A stretch of DNA of 64,000 bases from Sphingomonas ginsenosidimutans (GTDB lineage: Bacteria; Pseudomonadota; Alphaproteobacteria; Sphingomonadales; Sphingomonadaceae). A program made the translations under genes and the position numbers. A model generated the notes under the pieces. That model saw only the letters and a list, made by a program, of their open reading frames with translations, had not been told where the DNA came from and ran no database searches. Shown piece after piece: positions 25,122 through 33,474 of this stretch; the first letter of the stretch is position 1, and each line of letters begins with the position of its first letter. Where the stretch lies: contig NZ_NWVD01000010.1 of assembly GCF_002374835.1 (NCBI RefSeq), forward strand, positions 1 to 64,000, given 5' to 3'.

Positions 25122-26008
25122 CACCACAGCACCCCGTGATCAGGTGTCAGCGGCTCGGGGGCCGGAAGTCCCGCGGTTTGGAGAAGGTCGATCTCGATCG
25201 TGCGGCACATGGCCGTGAGCGGGACATCGTGGACGCTATTGGCGAACGGATCGGTCAGATCCTCGCCGATGCTCAGCACCGCGAGGAAGACGAGTCCGAT
25301 CAGCGTCGATCCGATCGGCGTGGCAAGGCCCAGGGATTCGACCAGCGCGATCGGGAGCAGCACGCAGAACACACGCGTGAAGAGGTTCGGGAAGAACCGA
25401 AAGCCATTGGGCAGCGGCGTGTTCTTGATCCGCTCCATGCCGCCCTGCGCATTGGCGATGTCGATCAGGACGCGCTCCACAGTTGCCTGCTGGATCTCGG
25501 TGATCCGACCTTCCGCGAGCGCGTCAGCGTAAATGCCCGATATGTCCTCCAAGAGCGCATTGGCAGGGTTCAGGCGAGTGACCGCCATATCGGCGACCTC
25601 CGTTCCGGCGACCCGGGCAATTTCTTCATAGGGCGACTGTCGGCGAAGCTGGCAGCGCATCGAGTGCGCAAAGGCGATCTGCCTCAGGATGATGTGGTGC
25701 CGTATCTCACTGCCCTCGGGTTCCCCCTTGGTCAGGCTGCGCGTGATCCGGGCCAGACTGCGCGAGGAATTGATGAGCGCGCCCCAAAGAGTTCGCGCTT
25801 CCCACCAGCGTGCATAAGCGGCGTTGGTCCGAAACCCCATGAAGAGCGCGATGGCAGTGCCGAACAGCGCCGTCGGCAAAGGCGGTTCCTTGATCGGGGT
25901 CATCATGTGGAATGCCGTCACCGCCACGTCCCACACGAACAGGATCGTGAGGGGCTTCCAAACCTCGACAATAATCTGCGTAAATCGTGGCCTTGTGCCG
26001 ACAATCAT
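25121..26008 (-). CDS. bestrophin-family (UPF0187) membrane protein
   Basis: Two hundred and ninety-five residues. The N-terminal VWKPLTILFVWDVAVTAFH, then FGTAIALFMGFRTNAAYARWWEAR, and a C-terminal GEDLTDPFANSVHDVPL block are the bestrophin-like anion channel signatures. Bacterial homologues form pentameric channels. It starts after a 31-bp gap from fliE. An anion counter-flux for metal export is conceivable but unproven. Confidence 0.85.
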   Translation of the reverse strand: MIVGTRPRFTQIIVEVWKPLTILFVWDVAVTAFHMMTPIKEPPLPTALFGTAIALFMGFRTNAAYARWWEARTLWGALINSSRSLARITRSLTKGEPEGSEIRHHIILRQIAFAHSMRCQLRRQSPYEEIARVAGTEVADMAVTRLNPANALLEDISGIYADALAEGRITEIQQATVERVLIDIANAQGGMERIKNTPLPNGFRFFPNLFTRVFCVLLPIALVESLGLATPIGSTLIGLVFLAVLSIGEDLTDPFANSVHDVPLTAMCRTIEIDLLQTAGLPAPEPLTPDHGVLW

Positions 26009-26039
26009 ACCAATACCGCCTTAGTTATCTCCGCGATCG

Positions 26040-26381
26040 TCATCCGATCGGCATGTTCATGATGTCTCGATATGCAGACAGCAGCTTGTTCCGGACTTGC
26101 AGCGTCGCCTCGAACGTAATGGATGCACGGCTCTGGATGAGCGCGACGGTCGCAATGTCGGTGGTTTCGCCCCGTTCATATGCTTCGGTGACGACATCCT
26201 CCTGCTCCTGGGTCTCGTTGACCTTCGCCACCACGGCATTGAGGGTGTCGGCAAAGGTTGAGGCTGGAGCGGTCGGCGTCACGCCGGGCGGTGCCGTCGG
26301 CTGCGCCTCGCGCAAGGCGCGGCTTCGCGCGATCACTTCGGCGCGAATGGCCATCACATTCGAGATCGACGTGTCAGACAT
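26040..26381 (-). CDS. fliE: FliE-like flagellar basal-body protein, orphan
   Basis: One hundred and thirteen residues. The C-terminal half is unmistakable FliE: FADTLNAVVAKVNETQ, an internal LIQSRASITFEATLQVRNKLL, and the end AYRDIMNMPIG. FliE is the junction protein linking the MS ring to the rod and is exported by the flagellar type III system. No other flagellar gene is adjacent; it lies between an MliC-like lipoprotein and a bestrophin in a metal-resistance operon. Full family length. Confidence 0.88.
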   Translation of the reverse strand: MSDTSISNVMAIRAEVIARSRALREAQPTAPPGVTPTAPASTFADTLNAVVAKVNETQEQEDVVTEAYERGETTDIATVALIQSRASITFEATLQVRNKLLSAYRDIMNMPIG

Positions 26382-26426
26382 CGTTTCTCTCCCGTTGCAG
26401 TGCGACGTGTCGGAAGACAGGACGGT

Positions 26427-26801
26427 TCATCGGGTGCCCTCCCGTTCGCAGGTCCGCGTGCGGCCTTCGCCTTCCACGATGGTGAGCTGCGACCCCTTGA
26501 AGGTCGCGGTGGCTGTCTCGCCGACATATTGGAGGCCCTGCGCTGGCGCGGTCAGCGTCATGGGCACGGCGCTGCTGGAGCGCCGCAAATCGATCTGCAG
26601 GCCGTTGTCCTTGTAGTCGACGAACAGCGGTTCCCCGTCGGAACAGCGATAGGGATGGCGCCCCATTTCCCCGGTCGCCACGGCGCTGTCGGACGAATGG
26701 ATTTGCTGCTCCGTTGGCGGGGCTGGCGGCTTGCTTTCCGTGCAAGCCGCCAGCCCGATAACGAGGATGAGGGCGGGCAGAACCCGCTTCAACGGCGTCA
26801 T
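26427..26801 (-). CDS. MliC-family lipoprotein
   Basis: One hundred and twenty-four residues, lipobox LAAC at about residue 20. The mature part has PYRCSDGEPLFVDYKDNG, then GLQYVGETATATFKGSQLTIVEGEG and a final TCERE, which is the MliC/PliC beta-barrel pattern with the paired cysteines. It inhibits C-type lysozyme in known members. It overlaps the SRPBCC gene by ATGA. Two such proteins in one operon may shield the envelope or bind metal; unknown. Confidence 0.75.
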   Translation of the reverse strand: MTPLKRVLPALILVIGLAACTESKPPAPPTEQQIHSSDSAVATGEMGRHPYRCSDGEPLFVDYKDNGLQIDLRRSSSAVPMTLTAPAQGLQYVGETATATFKGSQLTIVEGEGRTRTCEREGTR

Positions 26802-27286
26802 CGCGCCTTCCTCCTGTACCGGGAGGGGACGCGCTGACGATTGATCCCACGGGCAGGCTGACCCACCCGCCAGCGCAGATAGGTTGCGAGGCGATCGTCA
26901 GCCTCGATCATCAGGGACCGCAGGCGACGCAACATCATCGCCGCGAACGGCAAAGACAGCGCCCCGCGCAGCGTGCAGCTATGTGTTAGCCTGGTGCCAC
27001 CGTCGTCCCCTGCCAGCTCGTACCGCTCTTCGAGCGTGAACAGATAAGGGATGCCGCAGGACCAAGCGAAGGCGTGCGGCTTATCGAATCGATCAATCCG
27101 TGCTGGCGTCCGAATTGGTCGGGTGATGCCCTGGATCGCGAAGGTACATTCCGTCTCGCCAAGCTGGCACGGGTTGTCGAGGAATACGAGCGGACTCCAA
27201 GCCCGACGATGATCCGGATCGGTGATCGCCGACCAGATCCGCAGTGGCCCGCCGTGAAGCATTGAGCTGGTTATGGTGCGAGGCAT
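26798..27286 (-). CDS. SRPBCC-family (polyketide cyclase-like) protein
   Basis: One hundred and sixty-two residues. It opens TITSSMLHGGPLRIWSAITDPDHRRAWSP, the usual START/SRPBCC first strand, helix and Trp-containing block, and has a closing helix LRSLMIEADDRLATYL. These proteins form a hydrophobic ligand cavity. The basic C-terminal tail (RGINRQRVPSRYRRKAR) is extra. It follows czcA by 53 bp. Ligand unknown. Confidence 0.8.
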   Translation of the reverse strand: MPRTITSSMLHGGPLRIWSAITDPDHRRAWSPLVFLDNPCQLGETECTFAIQGITRPIRTPARIDRFDKPHAFAWSCGIPYLFTLEERYELAGDDGGTRLTHSCTLRGALSLPFAAMMLRRLRSLMIEADDRLATYLRWRVGQPARGINRQRVPSRYRRKAR

Positions 27287-27339
27287 ATCCCCATCTCCCA
27301 GAGATGAGCGGGGCGATCGCGGATCGCCCCGCTCACCCT

Positions 27340-30300
27340 TCAGGCCAAGTCGTTCACGAAGGTCTGACCGTGGTCGTCCCCTTCATGCTCCTCATTGTAG
27401 TGCTCGGGCTTCTCGATCACTTTCTGCCCGAACCGGGCGTAGAGCGTCGGCAGCACGAACAGCGTCAGCAGCGTTGCCGAGATCAGGCCGCCGATGACGA
27501 CGGTCGCCAATGGCTTCTGCACCTCCGCGCCCGCGCCTTCGCCAAGCGCCATCGGCACGAAGCCGAGGCTGGCGACGAGCGCGGTCATGACGACGGGCCG
27601 CAGACGCTGCATTGCGCCGACATGGGCCGCCTCTTCGCGCGATAGCCCCGACCGGATCAGGTCCTGGATCGAGCTGACCATCACGAGGCCGTTGAGGACC
27701 GCGATGCCCGACAAGGCGATGAAGCCAACCGCCGCCGAGATCGAGAAGTCCATGCCCCGCAGGAACAGCAGCAGAACGCCGCCCACCAGCGCGAAGGGCA
27801 CGCCGGTGAAGACGATCGCGGCATCGCGGACCGATCCCAATGCCCCGTAGAGGAGCAACAGGATCAGGATGAAGCAGGCCGGAATGACCAGCTTCAGACG
27901 TTCGCTTGCCGATTGCAGGTTCTCGAACTGGCCGCCCCATTCGAGATAGGCACCAGCGGGCAGCCGAACCTGGCTACCGATCGCCGCCTGCGCGTCCGCA
28001 ACGACACTGCCGACGTCGCGACCGCGCACATTGGCTTGCACCACCACGCGACGCTTCCCGTTCTCGCGGCTGATCTGGTTGGGACCATCGACCACCTTGA
28101 TGTCGGCGACGCTCGAAAGCGGCACATAGCCACCCCCCGCCAACGGCACCTGCACCTGTTCGAGAAGGCCGATGTCCGCCCGTTGCGCTTCAGAGAGCCG
28201 TATCACGACCGGAAAGCGCCGATCGCCCTCGAAGATCTGGCCCGAGGTGCGCCCGCCGATTGTCGCGGTGACGATGTCCTGCACATCTTGGGCAGTGACG
28301 CCCAGACGCGCCATTGCGTCGCGATTGACGCGAATGTCGAGCATGGGCAGGCCCGTCGTTTGCTCGACCTTCACGTCCGCTGCGCCCTGCGTCTTGCGCA
28401 GCACCGCAGCAACCTGCTCGGCCGTCCGGTTCATTTGTGTGAAGTCGTCGCCGAATACCTTCACCGCGATATCGCCGCGAACGCCGGCGATCAGCTCGTT
28501 GAAGCGCATCTGGATGGGCTGGGTGATCTCATAGGCATTGCCCGGGAACTTCGCGAGATTACCCTCGATCCGACTTACCAGCTCCTCCTTGGGAAGGTCG
28601 GGGTTCGGCCAGTCCTTCCGCGGCTTCAGGATGACGAACATGTCGGTCGCGTTCGGCGGCATCGGGTCGGCCGCCAGCTCGGCGGTGCCCGTCTTTGAAT
28701 AGACGAACGCCACCTCCGGTTGCTTCGACATCATCCTCTCGATCGGCACCTGCATCGCCTGACTCTGCTGGACCGACGTTGCCGGGATGCGGAGCGACTG
28801 GATGAGCAGATCGCCTTCATCGAGCTGCGGCAGGAACACCGAGCCGAGCGTGGTGAAGGCAAGCGCCGCCACCACAAGGCTGCCGACACCCGCCCCGATC
28901 GTCAGGGTCGGGCGCTTCATCGCCCGGTCGAGACCGGGTTCGTAGCGCTTCTTCAGCCATGTGATGATGCGGCCGTCCTTCTCCTCCACCTTTTTGGACA
29001 GCCAGATCGCGATCATGGCGGGGACGAAGGTGAGCGACAGGATGAAGGCGAAGCCGAGCGCGATGATGACGGTGAGCGCCATCGGCACGAACGTCTTGCC
29101 CTCCACGCCGGTCAGCGTGAGTAGCGGCACGTAGACGAGGATGATGATCGCCTGTCCGTAGACCGAGGGCCGGATCATCTCGCGCGCGGCGGCTGCCACG
29201 GTCGCGAGCCTTTCCTTGACGCTCAGCAATCGGCCTTCATGATGCTGTTGCTCGGCAAGCCTTCGCAGCGCGTTTTCAACGATGATGACGGCGCCGTCGA
29301 CGATCAGACCGAAGTCCAAAGCCCCAAGGCTCATCAGATTGGCCGAGACCCCAGCGCGCAGCATACCAAAGCCTGTCAGCATCATGGTGATCGGGATGAC
29401 CAACGCCGCGATCAGGGCCGCACGGAAGTTGCCGAGCAGCAGGAAGAGCACGACGATGACCAGCACCGCGCCTTCGGACAGGTTTTTCGCGACCGTCTTG
29501 ATCGTCGAATTGACCAGCTCGGTGCGGTTCAGCACCGGCTGAATTACGACGTCAGGAGGCAGCGAAGCGTTGATCGTCTTCAGTTTCTCAGCGACCGCGG
29601 TCGACACGATGCGGCTGTTCTCGCCGATCCGCATGATCGCCGTGCCGACGACGACTTCGGTACCGTTCTCCGATGCCGAACCCATGCGGATCGCCTGACC
29701 CGTCTTCACAGTCGCAACTTGTTCTACCGTGATCGGCACGCCGTTACGTGTCGCGATCACGGTCCTGGCCAACTCGCTGGCATTGCGAACGAGCGCATCC
29801 GAGCGAACAGCCAGACCTTCGCCATTGCGATTGACGAAGCCACCGCCGACGCTGGTGTTATTGCGCTCCAGCGCATTTCCCAGGTCCGTCAGCGTGATGC
29901 CGAGCGAGGCCAGCTTCTGCACGTCGGGCACGACGAGGAACTGCTTGGCGTAACCGCCAATCGAGTCGACACCGGCGAGGCCCGGTGTGGTCTTCAGAAG
30001 CGGCGTCACGATCCAGTCCTGCGCGGTGCGCAGGTAGGTCGCCTTGTCCTCTTCGGTCGTCAGTCGCTCGCCCTCTGGCGTGATGTAGCTGCCATCGGGC
30101 TGTTGGCCCGGTTCACCGGGCTTGTGCTTGTCGTCCTCGCGATGATCGAGACGAACGGTGTACATGTACACCTCGCCCAGGCCTGTCGCGATCGGACCCA
30201 TTTCAGGGTTCACGCCGTCGGGCAGATTCTCTTGCACGCCCCGCAGACGCTCGCCCACCTGCTGGCGGGCGAAATAGATGTCCGTCGCGTCCGAAAAGAC

Positions 30301-30585
30301 CGCCGTGATCTGCGCGAAGCCGTTGCGGCTCAACGAGCGCGTATATTCCAGGCCGGGGGTGCCGGCGAGCGCGGTTTCGATTGGAAACGACACCTGCTTC
30401 TCGACCAGCTCGGGCGAGAGGGCAGGCGCGCGGACGTTGATCTGGACCTGATTGTTGGTGATGTCCGGCACCGCGTCGATCGGTAGCCGGTAGAGGGAAA
30501 AGGCGCCGATGGCGGCGACGATGACGGTGAGGAGCAGGACTAGCCAGCGCTTCTCGACCGCCCAGGTTACGATACGGGCGATCAT
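27340..30585 (-). CDS. czcA: CzcA-like heavy-metal RND pump, second system
   Basis: One thousand and eighty-one residues with the same layout as the pump at 13574: LPIDAVPDITNNQVQI near the N-terminus and ALDFGLIVDGAVIIVENALRR in helix 4. It pumps divalent metals in the Zn/Co/Cd class. The C-terminus ends with an acidic, His-containing tail (PEHYNEEHEGDDHG) missing in the first system. It is 4 bp from czcB-2. The two pumps are paralogues, not recent copies. Confidence 0.92.
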   Translation of the reverse strand: MIARIVTWAVEKRWLVLLLTVIVAAIGAFSLYRLPIDAVPDITNNQVQINVRAPALSPELVEKQVSFPIETALAGTPGLEYTRSLSRNGFAQITAVFSDATDIYFARQQVGERLRGVQENLPDGVNPEMGPIATGLGEVYMYTVRLDHREDDKHKPGEPGQQPDGSYITPEGERLTTEEDKATYLRTAQDWIVTPLLKTTPGLAGVDSIGGYAKQFLVVPDVQKLASLGITLTDLGNALERNNTSVGGGFVNRNGEGLAVRSDALVRNASELARTVIATRNGVPITVEQVATVKTGQAIRMGSASENGTEVVVGTAIMRIGENSRIVSTAVAEKLKTINASLPPDVVIQPVLNRTELVNSTIKTVAKNLSEGAVLVIVVLFLLLGNFRAALIAALVIPITMMLTGFGMLRAGVSANLMSLGALDFGLIVDGAVIIVENALRRLAEQQHHEGRLLSVKERLATVAAAAREMIRPSVYGQAIIILVYVPLLTLTGVEGKTFVPMALTVIIALGFAFILSLTFVPAMIAIWLSKKVEEKDGRIITWLKKRYEPGLDRAMKRPTLTIGAGVGSLVVAALAFTTLGSVFLPQLDEGDLLIQSLRIPATSVQQSQAMQVPIERMMSKQPEVAFVYSKTGTAELAADPMPPNATDMFVILKPRKDWPNPDLPKEELVSRIEGNLAKFPGNAYEITQPIQMRFNELIAGVRGDIAVKVFGDDFTQMNRTAEQVAAVLRKTQGAADVKVEQTTGLPMLDIRVNRDAMARLGVTAQDVQDIVTATIGGRTSGQIFEGDRRFPVVIRLSEAQRADIGLLEQVQVPLAGGGYVPLSSVADIKVVDGPNQISRENGKRRVVVQANVRGRDVGSVVADAQAAIGSQVRLPAGAYLEWGGQFENLQSASERLKLVIPACFILILLLLYGALGSVRDAAIVFTGVPFALVGGVLLLFLRGMDFSISAAVGFIALSGIAVLNGLVMVSSIQDLIRSGLSREEAAHVGAMQRLRPVVMTALVASLGFVPMALGEGAGAEVQKPLATVVIGGLISATLLTLFVLPTLYARFGQKVIEKPEHYNEEHEGDDHGQTFVNDLA

Positions 30586-30588
30586 GGC

Positions 30589-31767
30589 TTAATCCTCGTG
30601 GCTCGCTTCGCCCTTGCCGATCTCGGCCTTGAGCGTGAAACTTCCGGTGGTGGCGATCTGTTCGTTGCCGGTCAGGCCCGACCGGACGATCACCGTGTCG
30701 CCCGACGCATCGCCGAGCTGGACCGGGGTCGCCTTGAAGCCGGTGGGCGTGCGCACGAACACGACCGACTTGCCCTCGAAACTCTGGACCGCCGTCGTCG
30801 GCACGCGGACCGCCCCGCTCCCGCCGCTGCCCGTGAGCTGCACGGCTGCCGTCACAGGCTCGCCGACCCGCCATTCGCCACCGCGATTGTCGAGGGTGGC
30901 GAGCGCAGGCACGAGCCGCGTCTGCGGATCAAGCGCCGGCGACACGAAGGTCACGCGGGCGGTCGCCTGACGGCCTGCCGCCTTCACCAGCACCGTATTG
31001 CCGGGACGCACCCGGCCCGCATCCTCGGGCTTGAGATTAAGCGCGATCGACACCTGGCTCAGGTTGGCGATGCGATAGAGTTCGGCATCCGCCGCGACCG
31101 TTTGTCCCAGCGTCACGGGGCGCGCAATGATCTGGCCCGAGATCGGCGCGGCAATGCCGAGCCGGTTGAGCCCGCCGCCGCCGACACCCGCCGCCGAAAC
31201 CATGCTCTGCGCCTGCGTCAGGGCGATCCGCGCCTCCGTCGCCGCTGTGCGGGCGGCGATCAGATCCTGTTCAGGGGAGACTCTCTGCGCGAACAGCCGC
31301 TGTTCGCGCGCGAGGTTCGAATTAGCGAGCTGAAGCCGCGCCCGCGCCGCCTCGACCTCGCCCTTGATCTGCGCCGCCTCGCGGCTTTCGATGACCGCAA
31401 TGGTCTGGCCGCGTCCGACCGATTGGCCGAGGTTACGGGTGAGCGCGACCACGCGTCCCGCAATTGCGGCCGAGACGACCTGCGTTCCCTGTGGGTCGCC
31501 CTCGATGATCGCGGGCAGCTCGATCGTCCCGGCCCCGCCGATGATCGGCCGTCCGACCTGGACGCCCGCTGTGGCGATCTGGTCGGCACCCAATGTGACG
31601 ACGCCTTCACCGGCATGACCGCCTTCAGCACCGCCCTTTTCCGTGCCCGCTGCCGTCTCATTGGCAGCTGCGCCTTCGGCAGTTGCCTCGTTTCCGCCAT
31701 CCTTGCCGCCGCAGGCAGCCAAGAGCAGGGCGAGCGACGCCGCGCCCGCGAGATAAAAGCTCTTCAT
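30589..31767 (-). CDS. czcB: CzcB-like adaptor lipoprotein, second system
   Basis: Three hundred and ninety-two residues with lipobox LLAAC at about residue 19, then an Asn/Glu/Ala-rich spacer and the adaptor fold (LPAIIEGDPQGTQVVSAAIAG, coiled coil around 135-190, IAAPISGQIIARPVTLGQT). Lipid-anchored adaptor between RND pump and outer-membrane channel. The start ATG overlaps the czcC-2 stop (TGATG). Confidence 0.88.
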   Translation of the reverse strand: MKSFYLAGAASLALLLAACGGKDGGNEATAEGAAANETAAGTEKGGAEGGHAGEGVVTLGADQIATAGVQVGRPIIGGAGTIELPAIIEGDPQGTQVVSAAIAGRVVALTRNLGQSVGRGQTIAVIESREAAQIKGEVEAARARLQLANSNLAREQRLFAQRVSPEQDLIAARTAATEARIALTQAQSMVSAAGVGGGGLNRLGIAAPISGQIIARPVTLGQTVAADAELYRIANLSQVSIALNLKPEDAGRVRPGNTVLVKAAGRQATARVTFVSPALDPQTRLVPALATLDNRGGEWRVGEPVTAAVQLTGSGGSGAVRVPTTAVQSFEGKSVVFVRTPTGFKATPVQLGDASGDTVIVRSGLTGNEQIATTGSFTLKAEIGKGEASHED

Positions 31768-33044
31768 CACTGATTCCCCCCATTGGGCGCACGAGCGGTC
31801 AGTCGCTCCACTTGCGCGCGGGCATTCTGGTAATTGGCAAGCGCGTCGATCGCGGCGACCCGCGTTTCGGCGAGCGTGCGTTCAGCATCGAGCAATTCGA
31901 GCTGGCCGAACTTGCCCTCGCGATAGCCGATCCGCGCGATGCGGGCGGCCTCCTGTGCAGCCGCCAGCGCCGGCCCCGACGCCGCACGAGCCGTCGTTGC
32001 GGCATTGGCCGCCTGCGCCTGCGCGTCCGTGATCGCCTGTTCGATGTCGAGCGCGGTCACGCGGCGCTGCGCATCCGCCTGGGTCCGCTGCGCGGTCGCC
32101 TGCGCAATCGCGGCGCGACCATTGTTGAACACCGGGATCGGGATCGACACGCTGAACACCGCCGCCATGTCGTTGGTCGCTTCCAGGCGGCGGATCGACG
32201 GCCCGACGTTCAGGTCAGGCACGCGATTGGCGCGCGCGAGCCGCACGCCGGCTTCGGCAATGGAGAAATCCGCGTTGGCTGCCGCCAGCGCGAGTGTGCC
32301 GGTCGTGTTGACCGGTGCCAACGGCCCATAGACGTTCACATCGGGAAGGCGATCGAGCAGCGTGTCATCGAGCAGGCCGTCGATCGGCCGTCCGATCCGA
32401 CGCGCCAGATTGGCGCGGGCCGCCTCGGCCAAGCGAAGCTGCCGCTCCACATTGGCGTCGGCATTGATACGCGCGACATCCGCGCGCTGTTGCTCGAGTG
32501 GCGATGCCCGCCCTGCCTGCACGCGAACGCTCGCGGCCCGCAGCGCATCGCTGGCGATCCGGGCCTGATCGCGGGCTGTCATTACCCGGCGATCGGCCGC
32601 GACCGCTTCGACATAGAGCTGCGTTACCTGAAGCCGGACATCCGCCGCGATGATCGCGGCCTGGATCTCGGCCCGGGACAATTGCGCATTGGCGACCGCG
32701 ACGCGGGCGCCGCGCTTGCCGCCTAGCTCGATCGGGATCGCAAAGCCGACCGTGGTTTCCGCGCTGCGGACCCCCCGATACGGCCCGGAGCCGATGACAT
32801 TCTCGACTTGGCCTTGAACCACCGGATTGGGCCGCAAGCCGGCGACTGTGCGACCTGCACGGGCCGCGTCGATTCCAGCTGTCGCCGCTTCCGCAGCAGG
32901 GGCCGAACCGCCCGCTGCACTGACCGCTTGGTCAAGCGTGTAGACCGGCGCATCCTGCGCAACAGGCGCGGACGGTCCGACCTGCGCCTGCGCCATCGTG
33001 GCGCAAGACGCTGCGGCCAGCATGGCCGCGAGGATACGATTCAT
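31767..33044 (-). CDS. czcC: CzcC-like outer-membrane channel, second system
   Basis: Four hundred and twenty-five residues. A signal peptide (cleaved near AQA), then TolC-family repeats, with GLRPNPVVQGQVENVIG in the first half and FSVSIPIPVFNNGRAAIAQA in the second. First gene of czcCBA-2. It lies 60 bp downstream of the small secreted protein at 33105. Together with czcBA it forms a periplasm-spanning efflux system. Confidence 0.88.
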   Translation of the reverse strand: MNRILAAMLAAASCATMAQAQVGPSAPVAQDAPVYTLDQAVSAAGGSAPAAEAATAGIDAARAGRTVAGLRPNPVVQGQVENVIGSGPYRGVRSAETTVGFAIPIELGGKRGARVAVANAQLSRAEIQAAIIAADVRLQVTQLYVEAVAADRRVMTARDQARIASDALRAASVRVQAGRASPLEQQRADVARINADANVERQLRLAEAARANLARRIGRPIDGLLDDTLLDRLPDVNVYGPLAPVNTTGTLALAAANADFSIAEAGVRLARANRVPDLNVGPSIRRLEATNDMAAVFSVSIPIPVFNNGRAAIAQATAQRTQADAQRRVTALDIEQAITDAQAQAANAATTARAASGPALAAAQEAARIARIGYREGKFGQLELLDAERTLAETRVAAIDALANYQNARAQVERLTARAPNGGNQ

Positions 33045-33104
33045 GAAAATAGGACTCCTGACGATGATCGACAGGGGCGCGCCAACGCACGCCCAAATCG
33101 GACG

Positions 33105-33434
33105 TCAGGCTTGGGGGGGCCTCAAATGGACCATGCCGGTGCGGCCGTCGAGCGACGCAGAGGCGGAGATTGTCGGCTTGGGCACTGTGAGGACGGGGGT
33201 ATATTCCATCGTCGTGCGCGCAGGCGCGCCGACGTCGTGTCCGTGACAATAATTGTGATGATGCGGGACATTCTTGTCCGAGTCCGATGGCACCTGATCG
33301 ATGTCACCGGCGGTATGGACCGTGAACTCAACGCCCGCGATGCTTCCCCCCGCCAGATCGGCGGCATGGGCCATGCCGGAGAAGCTGGTCAGGACCAGCA
33401 TCAGGCATGTCAGGAAAGGCAAAAAGGCTCGCAC
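33105..33434 (-). CDS. small secreted His-containing protein upstream of czcCBA-2
   Basis: One hundred and nine residues, with a signal peptide ending AHA at about residue 24. The mature part holds a metal-ligand cluster, PHHHNYCHGHD, in the centre. It occupies the same place relative to czcC as the His/Asp-rich protein at 10660 in system 1, so a matching role as periplasmic metal binder or sensor is inferred. No known family was recognised. Confidence 0.62.
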   Translation of the reverse strand: MRAFLPFLTCLMLVLTSFSGMAHAADLAGGSIAGVEFTVHTAGDIDQVPSDSDKNVPHHHNYCHGHDVGAPARTTMEYTPVLTVPKPTISASASLDGRTGMVHLRPPQA

Positions 33435-33474
33435 TAGCTTGCCTCTATCACGGAAGGGTTTTCATGTCATTGCA

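Noticed and set aside
29239..30486. Plus-strand frame of 415 codons opposite czcA-2
   Set aside because: Shadow of the pump gene, with no ribosome binding site and no recognisable domain.
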